This document shows, one piece after another, positions 35,559-47,085 of a DNA stretch of 64,000 nt. Where the stretch lies: contig JALQBC010000016.1 in assembly GCA_023375675.1 (NCBI GenBank), positions 372,001-436,000 on the forward strand, in the 5' to 3' direction. Each line of letters opens with the position of its first letter. Position 1 is the first letter of the stretch. The translations under genes were made by a program, and so were the position numbers. Under the pieces are notes generated by a model. It was not told the DNA's origin. It saw nothing but the letters and a program-made list of their open reading frames with translations, and searched no databases. Origin of the DNA: Cytospora piceicola. Its lineage: Eukaryota > Ascomycota > Sordariomycetes > Diaporthales > Cytosporaceae.

Positions 35559-38413
35559 CTACCACTGCAGCCCAGCACCACCCGCCTTGACGACCAACAT
35601 GGTCCCCCCGACCCCCCCACCAAGAAGCCGGTCCGCGACGACCCCGACCGTCCCCCTCCGGTCCCCGCCGCGCCCGACCTGCGCGTCGCCCAGCCCGGGG
35701 TGCGCCCGGCCGACGACGACGACGTCGCCCGGGCCGCGCGGCGAGCCGGCCGCCCCGGCCACGGCCTCGGCCACGGCGGTCCCCCTGGTGACGCTGAGCT
35801 CGAGGAACGACATGAGCCCGGGCGGGCGGCGGGGCGCCGACGGCCGCAGCGTGGAGAGCAGGGCGAGGTCCTGCGCGGACGCCCCCTCGGCGGCCTTGCG
35901 GCGCGGGGCCTCGGTGTCGCCGCCGCCGTCGTCGGTGCTGCTGCCCGGGGCGGCGAGGTGTGCCCTGGGCGGCGCGTCGACCTCCTCGTCGCCTGAGCCG
36001 CCGTCGTCGTCGTGGGCGGCCCAGCTGAAGTGCACCACGGAGAGGGCGACGTGCGGGTTGTTTGCGAGCTGCATGGCGAGGCGCAGGGCGGCGCGGTCGT
36101 CGGCGCCGCCGAAGAAGGGGACGTAGACCCGGTGGGGCCTGCCGCTCCCCGCCGGGCCCGCGCCGCCGGGGCCGTGGCTGATGAGGACGCCCGTGTCGCA
36201 GGCGGGGCCCTCGAGCGCCTTGTTGACGAAGTCCAGGTGGGCGCCGCGGCCGCCGCGGCGGTCCTGGGCCGAGGCCGCCGGGAAGGGCGCGGACGTGTCC
36301 TCTGTGACGCTGCCGTGTTCGCTCCAGGGGATGAGGACGAAGTCCGAGGAGGCGTCCGAGGCCTCCTTCCTCAGCGCCTCGGCGTATGAGGGCTCTGGGA
36401 CGATGGACACCTTGCCCGAGGCGGCAACGCCGTTGAGCTGGGAGAAGGTGCGGAAGGCGTTGACTACGGGGTCTCGTTCCGAGTAGTACTCTTCGCCCTC
36501 GGTGACCTGCATCACGGATGAAGTACGCTCTGTAAGCTCCAGGATGCGCAGGCCGTGGACTTCGAGGGGCCGCCTCGTTATGGGCTGGGTGGTGACTTTG
36601 TCTCCGCCCTTCTCCGTGGCGCTGTATTCTTCTGTCGTGTTGACTACCCTGGCCTCCTTGTCGGGGCCTAAGAGAGCGATGAAAGTGAAGAGGCTTGGCA
36701 GACTGTCCAGGCGCAAGTAGACGAGTAGACGGTGGACCTGAGGTGAGCTCAGCTTCTCTAGAGACTCCTCTCCGTGGTATCCGGGGGTGGGGTTGCCGTC
36801 CTTGTCGGTCTCGCCTCTTCGCCATTTCTCCATCTTGGTCTGGTACCATGGCGGGTAGAGCCACTTGGTCAAGGGAGTGGTTGCCACCGTCGTGACCTAA
36901 TGAGAATGGTCAGTAAGTAAGTCCAGCCGCCCAGTGGACTATAGAATTTGTCCTTACCAGAGCCATGACTACGAAGATGGTGAAAGTCCGCTGAGACAGG
37001 ATTCCCGCCTGCAGGCCAATGTTCTGTGGCCATAATGTCAGCATCTGGATTATATGCTTCCGTGCCATAGCAAAAGCCTCTCCTACTTACGAGCACGATG
37101 AGCTCAACAAGACCCTTGCAGCTCATGAGGCATCCGATAGCGAAGCTCTCCCGCCACTCCAGGTGGTTCAAGCGGGCTGCCAGCGTGCCTCCGATGATCT
37201 TACCAGAGAAGGCAACGGCAATAACCCCAATCACGTAGGCCCAGGTGATGCCATTGTTGAGAAGTCCAAGGTCGGTGCTCAACCCTGACAGAGCAAAGTA
37301 GAGGGGCAAGAAGAGGACAGAGATGAGATCCTCAATCTTCTCCGTCAACTTGATGGCGAAACCTCCCTCATGAGGGCAGATCAGCCCAACCAGAAACGCG
37401 CCGAAAATGGGATGGACCCCGATGATGCCTACGAGGTGTTAGTCAGTATTGATCAGTATCAAATCGCAGTGACTCCACAACAGAGGCCGAGGCGTACCAG
37501 TGAACCATGCCGAGAGAAGAACGAGCAGTAGCGTCAGAGCCACCATGCCCTGAGTAGGGCCGTTCCGGATACTGCCAGTTCTCCTCAGGCACCACCAGAA
37601 ACAAGGGCGGATACAAAAAACCAGGAACAAAGCCCAGCCAACGGTGCAGAGCAGGGCCCAGAGGGCGGCCAGGCCGCTGGCGTTGTTGACGAGGGCCACG
37701 CACAGGGCCAAAAGGATCCAGCCCGTCACGTCGTTGCCGATACCCGCGGCGAGGACCGTGACGCCAACAGAGGAGCGCAGCAGCTTCAGCTCGGTCAGGA
37801 TGCGGCAGAGCACGGGGAAGGCAGTAATGGCCAGCGCGGTGCCGATGAAGAGGGCGTAGACGCCGAAGTTGATGTCGGCGAGATCGGATTCCACGCGAAA
37901 CTGGTTATACAGCCCCCAGGCGATGGCAAAGCCCAAGCCGAAGGGCAGGACCATCCCGGCCAGGCCGACGGACAGGGCCACCTTCCAGTTCCTGGTGAAG
38001 AGGCGCACGTCCACCTCCAGAGCGACAAGGAAGAGGAAGATGATGAGGCCCAGGTTTGCGACGTTGTTGAGGACGGGCATGGACTCGGTCGGGAAGATGG
38101 AGTCCTTGAAGTTGGGGATGCGCATCATGACCGAGGGGCCCAGGAGGATGCCGCCGATGACCTCGGCGATGACACGAGGCTGGCCCAGATACGAGAGGGG
38201 GTAGTGGAGGAGACGGCAGAAGATGATGATGATCATGGCCTGGATGATGAACAGGGTGATGGGGCTGGACGCATTGTACTTGGCAGGGTTGCCGCCCTCG
38301 AGCACGCCGGCTTGAGGGGATGCGCGATTGCCATCACTGCTGGCGGCGGCAACGGTTGAGACCAGGAGGAGGAGGAGGGGTAGCGAGGCGAATGGGTGGG
38401 TGATGTTGGCCAT
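35559..38413 (-). CDS. KHA1: K+/H+ antiporter, KHA1-like (CPA2 family)
   Basis: This is a monovalent cation/proton exchanger of the CPA2 class. In yeast Kha1 acts in Golgi/endomembranes for K+ and pH homeostasis. Four exons give 885 aa: 38413-37498, 37428-37091, 37023-36958 and 36896-35559. All introns are 61-69 bp with GTACGC, GTAAGT and GTAAGG donors. The N-terminus has a hydrophobic segment ending in Ala-Ala-Ala that may be a signal sequence. Residues about 50-430 hold 11-13 membrane spans, including GQPRVIAEVIGGILLGP, the ion-site region AAGIGNDVTGWILLA with its Asn-Asp pair, and HPIFGAFLVGLICPH. The third exon (22 codons) lies in the penultimate span. The C-terminal 440 residues are cytosolic, with a regulatory domain that has universal-stress-like stretches (LRILELTERTSSVMQ; RVYVPFFGGADDRAAL) separated by Gly/Asp-rich linkers. 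Confidence 0.9.
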
Positions 38414-40904
38414 GATTGAGAGTTATTTCGACAGAGTCGCACTGCTACCTGTCGATCTCCTCGAGGCCGTTTACGGGCCGTGACCGCGGTTGCGACGCTG
38501 TGACGACTATGTTGTCTCGGATTGGCCGTTTAATCTCAAGCGGCCTCGACCCGAGAGTTTGGGACCGAGATTGTGCGGCCGTGTGACCACCTAGAACGGT
38601 GTGTCCTGCGATGAGATTCGTTGGACAGATTGTCGTTCGGGACGCTGCAGTTTAGCCTAATGAGAAGAGAAAGCAAAGCGAAATGATCGAGATGATCGAG
38701 ATGATGCTGACGACAGACAGACAGACGACCAGCCTTGGGCATTTCGGGGCGGCATCAGCACAAGCTGACAAATTTACGCATGTACAACAGACTCGACTGC
38801 GAATGGGAGAAATGCGGCATAAGCTGAAATGACAAGATATGTGTGACCGGGGGTGCCAACCTTGGATACTCTCGAGGCTGTTCGAGGGTGTAAGATCAGA
38901 AGAGAGGCTGGGCCAGGCCAGGCAAGCCAAGGCAACACGTGCTATGCTATGCTATGCTATTCTGTGGCTAATCGACACACCGTGAGTGATGGTTGGTATG
39001 GTAACGGTATCAGGTACTGGGTAATTAATGTGTTGGGACCATTCATGATACCTTGACCACGGCAGCAACCAACAGGAGGTGGCACTCCTCCCACACCATA
39101 TGTACCTAGGTATATACCTACTTAAGTACACCACTAAGAACAGAAAACAGTGGCAAGACAAGGCTGGGAGGGTTCTTTCTTTGTTGCCAAGGTATTTTAC
39201 CCCAGTCCAGACTGACCCTCCCTCTTCCTCTTCCTCTTCCTCTTCCTCTCCCTCTTCCTATCCCCCGCATTCCGTTATCTTTATCCGTCAATCCGGGGTA
39301 TCAACGTCCATGCTGACGACGGATTGATTACTCTCACTCACTCACTGTGTGTAATCGTACTTCTTACTTACAGGTCCTTTGGCCTTTAGCAAATAAGTCT
39401 GGAATGACTCTTGCCCAGCACAACAAGCACCGGTGCTGCAACACAAGACTGCAAGACTGCCAACCAGCCCAGGAGGGTTGTCTAGGTCAGTTGATAACGC
39501 CACGTCCGACCACGAACATAAGCGTGGGGTCCTTGCGAGTGGGTGGTTCTTTTGTGGCGGTGGTATCGAGAACCTGACATCTTGTGTCGAGTATTCGGTA
39601 TGCAGGATGGGATGTTAGCAACAGAGAAATGGATTATCACTAGTCAATGTATTGACTTGACAAAGATGAAGTTGAACTGCAAGTAGAAACGTTGTGGGGA
39701 GTGGAGGAAGACGCTTATGTAATCACTCCTTGCACACACCCAATAATAATTAATCCTCAACCTCATATCGAACATCGAACATCAAACATCAAACATCAAA
39801 CATCAAACATCAAACATCAAACCTCAAACATCCAACCTCTCAAGTGTCGTCTTCCTGAGATCCCCAGTTCTGGATCCTCTCCAGAGTTCAGAGAGACCCT
39901 GGACGGTAGTCTCAACTATAGACCAGGTCTGGACTTTATATGGTAACGCCTGATCGATCTTCTGCCACATCCACCTGGTCTTGCATCTTTGTCCCGATCC
40001 TGATGACTACTTAAGTACTTGAGTAGGCACCCGTTCCAGAATTGCAACGTGCTTTATGCTGAGATGACTTCAGGCCTGTCGCCAACAGGGACAGAACATT
40101 GACCACATTGGTTCCATGACAAGAATGGCCAGTTCTGCCGACCTCCTTCTGCCAAGGGCCGTGTTTCGACCAGCTGTGATCCACCTCGCTCCGGCCAACC
40201 TTGGAAGCCCGGCCTGCTCCACTGTCCGGACTTGATGTTTTATAATTAGCCCCCGCGGTGCTTACCGTGCTTCCGCCGTGACTGCTCCCTCCCGGAGGTC
40301 ATCTTCATCCCTGCCGAACCCGATGACGTCCCATCACCGCCGGGCCTCATAAGCAGGACTGGGCCTCCGGCCCGGCCACTATCAGGCGGGTTTGACAACC
40401 AACCAACACCCCCTCTTGGTGTTGCAATATACTGTCTGTGTCACGGCCTCGGCCTTTACCACAGGCAAACTTCTTGCACTCGGGGACCATCTGTCTCCTT
40501 GCCACATGGCGAGCACTGATCATCATTGAAACAAGAGGAGCCTCTTGCTCTCCACACACACACACACTTGGCCCATTCTCCCCTTGAAATGGGCAGCCAC
40601 CTTGACTTCAGATGTTCTAGACTCGACTCGACCTCTTTCTGTCAGGCCCGGTGGCACGTCTTAAACCGAGGTCTCTCCCCGTTTTTTTGTGATGACAGGG
40701 GACAACTCTACAACTATCAGAATTGCTGTCCTGTCACTCTCTTTTATGTAACGACGGCCCTCTTGTGCTCCGTTCTACGAACCGACTCTGTCGATCAACA
40801 GCTGAGCACAGACAAGCGTCTGATATTGCTATTTCATACTATCATTATCGAGCTAACTTAGACCCGCACGATCGTTCATCTATCTATCTATCTATTTATT
40901 TATC
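38414..40904. other. 2.5 kb divergent intergenic region
   Basis: No gene is supported between the antiporter start (minus) and the secreted-protein gene (plus), so both promoters lie here. It holds GATGATCGA repeats near 38685-38705, a TCTTCC array at about 39223-39259, a 7-bp ACATCAA tandem array at about 39768-39828, and a CTAT run at about 40880-40895. TAGGTACC-like motifs lie near 39101-39125. Confidence 0.5.
39768..39828. repeat. 7-bp ACATCAA tandem repeat
   Basis: About eight copies of a 7-bp unit (ACATCAA with variants ACATCGA and CCTCAAA) in the intergenic region upstream of the secreted-protein gene. It matches no telomere repeat I know (fungal telomeres are TTAGGG). Confidence 0.8.
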
Positions 40905-42654
40905 ATGATCTATTCTCTGCGCAGGCGGCATCTCACCGCTGCGGCGATGGCAGCCCTCCTCCAGGGGCAGGCCATGGCACGAATCGACGGGAGGAATAGC
41001 GACAGTGTCACACCTCCTTTCTCCGTCACCCCAACTAAGCATACATCGACTAATGGCGAGTTCTCTGCCCCATTCAGCTCTATGGCATCCTGCTAACAGG
41101 TCTTGTCGCACAGTCTTGTCGAGCGCGCCAGTGTTAAGTTACCCAGGCGGTAACAACAACGAGACATATCTAGCGTTGGGCCTGGAAATGCCCATCTTGG
41201 CCACCGCAGGCGATGGCTCGAGCGATAGCCCAGATCTCATATTCTTAACTCCTGAAAACTACTTGCTCTTTGTGCAGCAGAGCATGGTCTTGGATGGCTC
41301 CTCCCAACTGAACATGAGCGGGGGCCTGCTTAGCTCTTCTGATGATCCGTTTGTGTCCTTTGAAGAGCCTTCCGGGCTATTCTCCTCCTCTTCGTCATCC
41401 TCATCCTCATCCTCATCTTCATCCTCATCTTCATCGCCAGACCTGCGGCTCCTCGTCGTATTGCTCTACAACACACCGTCCACACAGGCAGACGGCACCT
41501 CGTTCAACTGGACCGCCTGGGCGACCGACATGAGCGCCAACCCCTCGATGAGGCTGAACTTTGACATCCAGGACTTTGCCGGCCGGGCGGGCATCGGCCA
41601 GCCCGTCGCGACCGAGATGCTCATCGTCGAGGACCAGATCACGACGTCGGGCGACAACCCGGACTCCAACTCGGAGAGCCTGGTCCCCGTCAGCACGCTG
41701 ATGGGGTCCGGGCTCGGCGCCAGCGGTGGCGCGTCGGGCGCAACGGCGACCGGTCCTTCTCCTAACGGCGCCGGCGCCACTGGGGTTGCCGGGGCGGCGG
41801 CATCAGGATTGGCTGGTAGCTCGAACGCCGGCGGTGCCTCGGGCAGCTCAGGTGGTCAGTCGGGTTCTGATGGTACCAACGGGGCCAGCAGCGGGACAGC
41901 CAACCCCACCGGTTCCTCTGCGGGCACGACCGGGACGGGCGGCAGTGGAAGCGTGGGCGGCGGCGCCGGATCACCTGGCAACTCTGGCACCTCGCCCGCG
42001 GCAACGACCGGCGCGGCAGGTTCCGGGGCAGGTTCGTCGAACGGCAGCGGCGGCGGCGCTTCAGGAGCACCAGGGGGCGCATCAGGCGGCGTGGGCGCAG
42101 GCGCAGGACCAGCAGGCTCCGGCCCGACGGCAACCGCCCCCACGGCCGTCACGCAGCCCCCATCCGCCACCACCGTGCTGGCCGCCGACGACAACAGCAA
42201 CAACAGCAACAACCAGGATGCCGCCTCGTCCAGCGGCCTCGGGCTCGGGCTCGGAGACACCCTGACGGTGGGCATCGACCTGGACAACGGCAAGTTCGAC
42301 GCCACCATCACGGCCTCGCTGCCCTTCACGCTGGGCCGCCGCACCGCCACGTCGGAGACCGCGGCGGCGGCGACGGCGGCGGCGCCGCTGACGGTCACGC
42401 TGGGGACCAAGGCCAACTTCCTGGCCGGCGGCCTGCAGCTCGCCACGGCGACCGGGAGCGCCACGGCGCCGGGAACTGCGGCGCCGACCAGCCTGGCGAC
42501 TTCCACCACCGCGCCCTCGTCGTCTGGCGGGGCCGGGGCGTCGTCTACCTCCAAGTCGGCGGCGACGGGCGCGGCTGGTGGTCTTGTCCTCCCCGCTCTG
42601 GAATATTATCTAGCGGCACTGGTTGCTTGCTTTTCATGGCTTGTGTTCATGTAA
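40905..42654 (+). CDS. Secreted Ser/Gly/Ala-rich protein, probable GPI-anchored cell-surface protein
   Basis: I propose two exons, 40905-41004 and 41114-42654, giving 546 aa. The intron has a weak GTGTCA donor, a CTAAC branch site and a CACAG acceptor, and the join is in frame. The first exon encodes a signal-peptide-like N-terminus (charged MIYSLRRRH, then LTAAAMAALLQGQAMA with a likely cleavage after Ala). Residues about 50-190 look folded (LALGLEMPILATAG, PDLIFLTPENYLLF, RLLVVLLYNTPS) around a long Ser run. Residues about 195-420 are a Gly/Ser/Ala/Thr/Pro-rich stalk likely to be O-mannosylated. A further block (TLTVGIDLDNGKFDATITA) precedes the end. The C-terminus is a small-residue site followed by a hydrophobic tail ending LVACFSWLVFM, typical of GPI attachment. 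No enzyme family is recognised. The alternative is an unspliced frame from 41005 lacking the signal peptide. Confidence 0.65.
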
Positions 42655-43417
42655 GGGGTTTGCGGGCTGTAATAGGATATAAAGCTGGTGCCTTTGGTTA
42701 GTCCACGGTAATCTTGTTCATCTTTTCTGCTTGATTTTGCCGCAGTCGAGGGCCTCAAAATGCACACATCCCCAGCAACAGGGAACCGGATAGTAAAGCA
42801 TAAGGCATCTCGCTGTCATTGATACCGCTAGAGTTATCGTACATGTATAATATAGTTACAGAGCAGAAACCGAAATCCCCTTTTACCACCTCCACGCCCG
42901 CCGAAACCAACACTTCTTCAAACACTTGCCCATCCCTTGCGAAATTCCCCCCTCCCCCCCCCAACCGCGCCCTTTTGTCAAAACCCCGAACTTTTTGTAC
43001 AACGCCGTTAGAAACGCCACACGGGTATACCTTTCTATGGGTCCTCCCCCGGAAATGCAAAACGCAAATGAGAACCAGTTACCCTCCCCTTCATCTCTGA
43101 CTGGACCTCTATCCGTCGAGGCCGACCGACACACCTATGCACAAAAGAAGAACGGAATACAAACAAGGGGGTCGAGAGGTAGCTTCTGATTAAAAATCAA
43201 CGAAACGAGACCATTCATTCGGGAGGTTAATCAAGAAACCTGGAAATGCCCTAGCCCAAAATACTCCAGCATTTTCTTTTTGCGGGGATGTGGGGAAATG
43301 TCGGAATGGGTATCGTCGCTCAGAGAACGTTGCAACATATTTTGGCCCTCTCCGCTCAAACAAAAAAGTTGGAAACAAAATTCGTGAAATTCCAATGTCG
43401 CTGTGATATGCATGCTG
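42655..43417. other. Intergenic region between convergent genes
   Basis: This stretch lies between the 3' ends of the secreted-protein gene and the minus-strand disordered ORF. It has a poly-C/poly-T context near 42945-42965 and no supported gene. Confidence 0.5.
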
Positions 43418-44149
43418 TTACAAAGTGGGGCGGTTGCTGCTGCTGGAAAGCCCAGGAACGTATTCGAACTTTGGCTTGCCTCGAAATCTGGGACTCGATA
43501 AAGGCACAGGGCTGGCTGGTTTCTCGGCCGTGGGACTGACAAGATGCTCGTCTTTGAAGTCGACAGGTTTATCGTCTGTTGGCTTGGTAGTTTCCTCATC
43601 GGGTTTGCTGCGCAAATCCGCGTCTGCTTCGTAGGCAAGCTTGTCATCGTCTCCAATAGGAGACGCCACGCCTTTGCTACCGGTCGGGGATTCGATGTTG
43701 TTGTTGATGGCAAAGACAGAAGTTGAATCGTTGGCAAGGCCGCTAGCAGAAGCCTCCTCGACCGGTTCGGTAGAAGCCCCGTCGACCTGGTCGAAGTTGT
43801 CGTCCATTTTGCTAGTAAAGCCCTCCACTTCCGGTTTGCGACCTTGTCGGGGTTGTAGAGATATCGTCCTTGTGCCTTCTCTGGGAAGATCCTCGTCCGG
43901 ATTGTTGGCAAACCCCACGGATACCTTGCTAAAAGAAGCCTCGCCGTTCTGCTCATTAGAAAAGGCCTTCTCGTGTATTGTGCGGGTCAGGGCCTCATCC
44001 GCTCCCCTGGAAGAATCTTCGTGCTTTTTACTTGTGCCCGAGATCGATGGATGTGTCAAGACAGGTTCATCATCATATGGAGAACGGATTTCGATGGCCC
44101 GTCCCCCCTCCATCACCCCCATGCCGGGCCTTTCAACTCTGGAGGCCAT
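43418..44149 (-). CDS. Hypothetical disordered acidic protein
   Basis: This is a single 243-codon frame from an ATG at 44149 to a stop at 43418, beginning about 70 bp downstream of the Caf40 stop on the same strand. The composition is Asp/Glu/Lys/Ser/Thr/Pro-rich with no hydrophobic core, no membrane segment and no recognised domain. It could be a real small gene, an open frame in an unusually long Caf40 3' untranslated region, or a chance ORF; an opposite-strand frame of 171 codons overlaps it. The natural-looking charged composition and its length argue mildly for coding. An intron that would fuse it to Caf40 would need to be only 19 nt, so I reject that. Confidence 0.4.
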   Translation of the reverse strand: MASRVERPGMGVMEGGRAIEIRSPYDDEPVLTHPSISGTSKKHEDSSRGADEALTRTIHEKAFSNEQNGEASFSKVSVGFANNPDEDLPREGTRTISLQPRQGRKPEVEGFTSKMDDNFDQVDGASTEPVEEASASGLANDSTSVFAINNNIESPTGSKGVASPIGDDDKLAYEADADLRSKPDEETTKPTDDKPVDFKDEHLVSPTAEKPASPVPLSSPRFRGKPKFEYVPGLSSSSNRPTL

Positions 44150-44218
44150 CACCTAGTCAGATGACCAGAGACTTGACGATTCTTGTGCCATGGAATTGAT
44201 TTCGGTCGTTGAATCCTC

Positions 44219-45424
44219 CTAGGAAAGACCCGAGTTACCAATTTCGGACATCGCATTGTCAGACAGGTTGACGAGGAGCTGAGTCAGGCAGCGCTTAGTT
44301 GCCGCATCGTCGCGCAGGACTGAGGAGAACGTAGCGTCGCGCAATGGCTCAGGAAGACACTGACGAAGAGCTTCTCGTGCTCTGGCGTTGTCGCTCAATC
44401 TGTGTCGAGTTAGCTCTCACGTACTCTTGAGGGGGGGTGGTGGTGCTGAATGGTTATGGTGATGAGATAGGTCACGTACCGCAAGAAGCACCTAACAACA
44501 TGCTTTAGCAACCTCGCGGTCTGCTGTTCCACGAGCTGACCGACCATGTTGCTGAGAACGGTCCCGACAGCATAGAATCTCTCATAGGTGGCGCAGATAT
44601 AGTTCAGACCGTTGTCATCCAACAAAATCTTTTGGACGATGAAGATGGCGACGGTCTTACTGAGCTCTGATCCGGTCTCCATGATGCGGAGGCATAGGGG
44701 GATGATCTCGGTCGTCAGAAGGAAGTTGATGACCTCGGTGGAGTCATTCTTGACCAGAGCGCCGATGACGCCGAGACTGGTGAGTCGGAGATACTCGAAG
44801 GGTCGCGACTTGGAGGTGGTGTTCAGGAATGGGTATAGGTACAGGGGGATATGCGCTAGGAAAGTCAGTTTGGAGTCGACTACTAGCGAAAGGGATCCAA
44901 GCCAGCGTACCGTTAAGGAACAAAGTCCGAGTTTCGTTGTGGGAAGCCACACACTGGAGGAGGGCGAGGGCATTGCAGACCCTGTTAGAGGCCGCCGCGG
45001 TAAGCTGGGAAGGGTTGAGCAGGGTGTAGACGGAGATGATCTCCTGGACGAGGGAGGTCATGACGCCGAAGGAGTGCCAGAGTATCAGGGCGAGCTCCGG
45101 GACCTGTTCGCGCTTCTTGCTGAGTTCCAGGAGGGCCTGCTCGCGCGTGTTCTCGTTGAGAAGATCGGCAATGTATTGCATGGTGCGACGGTTGTCCTCG
45201 GACATGTTGGGGTTCTCGGCGCCACCGTCCTGATGGACAGCGTTCAGGGCGTTGGCATGGTTGGCAGTAGTCGCGATGCGGTTGAAGTGAGCCTGCTGGG
45301 CAGCTGAGGCGGCAGCGGCGGCGGCAGCTTGCTGGGCGTGCTGGTGGTGGGACTGGGGGTGCATCCAGGCGGAAGCCTCCTGGGGATAGTGGTGTTGCCC
45401 ATACATGGGATGATTGGGCATCAT
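44219..45424 (-). CDS. CAF40: CCR4-NOT complex subunit Caf40/Rcd1 (CNOT9 homologue)
   Basis: This is the conserved armadillo-repeat subunit of CCR4-NOT, the major cytoplasmic mRNA deadenylase and a transcription regulator; the subunit binds peptide motifs and nucleic acid. Three exons give 356 aa: 45424-44911, 44855-44480 and 44399-44219. Introns are 55 bp and 80 bp with GTACGC and GTACGT donors. The first 65 residues hold a His/Gln/Ala-rich disordered tail ([12 protein letters not shown], then an Ala run), as in other fungal Caf40. The Rcd1 core starts near residue 80 ([22 protein letters not shown]) and runs through [71 protein letters not shown] and [18 protein letters not shown] to the C-terminus. 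The start was set at the tandem ATG at 45424/45421; further upstream the frame has no ATG. Confidence 0.93.
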
Positions 45425-47085
45425 CTTGGCTGTCTGATCTTGTCGCGCCCCGCGACCGGCGTGCGCGTGGTCGAGCGTAGTCAATGTTGGAACAAGAATG
45501 GTGGTACTGAGAGAGAGGGGCCGAGGGGCTTTTGCTTTGTCGGCAGTTCGCGTTAGGCTGATGCAGGAAGTGACTCGGAGGTGCTAGAACATATAACAGA
45601 AAGAAAGGCTGAGTGTCGGCACGAGTTGCGAGCTCTTGGTCCACTTAAGGCACACTGTTGGAGGGGTTGTTGGCGAGGGGTTGAAGTTATCGTGTATCGT
45701 GTATCGTGGGGAAGGAAGTTCAGGTGCGGGAAGGTGTCGAGTTGTCGATATGCTGCGGTCGGAAGCGACAAGTTGAACAGAGCTGGTCCGTGCTTTTTTC
45801 TTTAAGCTTTTCGCGATCGGGGCGACATCAAAAGCTGGTCCGGGCGTTTGCAGGGATCCACAACAAGGGGCTTCACAAGGCCTCACAGCCAACCTTGGGA
45901 CCTTGGAAGGTCCAATCAGGGGTTACTTGTTGACGCACCATGGTCCTGCGGGTGATAGAAGTACTGCCGGTTAGTAACTTCTCACCACCTGGGCAACCCT
46001 GGAGATTCCTACACCAAGCCACACCTACCTTAAGGACCTCGGGATATATAAGGGAGAACGACAATTGCAACAAGATCTTTGGCGGGTAAACACAGTACTA
46101 TAGTAGATCTACTTTAGGACCGACCTGCATACAATTAGATATACCTAGGTACCTGGATATAACTACACAGACACTGTCGTCGTGGCAGACGATACAACCA
46201 AGTGTCAACCTTCTTTTCAGCATACCCAAGCAGCTCTCAGGCAAGTCATAGAGCAGGCCAGCGTACTATATTAATAACTAGTACCTACACTAGGTAGGTA
46301 AATAGGTACGTGGGTAGGTACTTACTAGGGCTACCTAGGTTCTCACTTATTTACCTATCAAGTAGGTACTTTTGACACTCTAGGGTATATACTAGCCTAT
46401 GTATTTATTCTGCTTTTCTGGTGATGTAGTCATCCAAGTAAAAGTGTCTAATCTGCAACTAGCTGCGTTCGACAGCAGCACGTGCAGGTGCACCTACCTG
46501 TTGAATACTAGGTACCTACAGTAGCTACCTTTTAAATAGCTGCCTAGCAGACCTAGATGCTGGCCTCTCTAGGCAATTGGCAATCTTTAGGTGAGGTGGG
46601 GAGCTTTGACTGCCCAGATATACCTACTAGGTAAGTACCTAGGTACGCAGTACTGTATGCACCTCCTACTCTCAGACGTCAATGCCACCTCTAAGCCTTA
46701 GAACCTTCTCTGGGGCCACTTTACCTGTGTACTATGCACTAATAAGCCACAATCATCAATTCTCTCTATTCTTGTTGGTGATCTTCGAGGTGCTCTAGCA
46801 CGGTTTTAGCCGAACGGACACCTTGAAGATCGGAAACGGTATGCAAGCCAACGCCTATCACGACTCACACCGCTGATCACCAGTTTACACTGCAGGCCAT
46901 CATCCCCTTTTGGCCTCTGCGCAATGTTAGGGGGACATCGATGGTCATCTACAAACATCTCTACGAGGGCCATCCATGCTCTTGTCGCTTACAGTCATGC
47001 GATAATGCTGTCCGCCCACGAGTGCAGCGTTGGTTGATTGGCACGAACTCACACGGATTCAAGAAATTGGAAAGCATTGGAAAGC
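45425..47085. other. Intergenic region with dense TAGGTACC motifs
   Basis: The right side of the Caf40 gene holds its promoter and leader (about 45425-45900). From about 46120 to 46680 the TAGGTACC/CCTAGGTA motif is very dense (for example about 46146-46156, 46290-46325, 46495-46520, 46625-46650). I see no gene. The last 80 bases lead into the RNase H ORF and hold a near-repeat AAATTGGAAAGCATTGGAAAGC. Confidence 0.5.

Noticed and set aside
35518..36864. 448-codon frame overlapping the antiporter in another frame
   Set aside because: Arg/Pro/Gly-rich shadow; the antiporter frame is the conserved one.
41726..42554. Frames on both strands in the Gly/Ala-rich stalk
   Set aside because: Shadows of a low-complexity coding repeat.
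44219..44240. Very short intron that would bypass the Caf40 stop and join the next ORF
   Set aside because: Donor and acceptor would be 19 nt apart, below any workable intron length.
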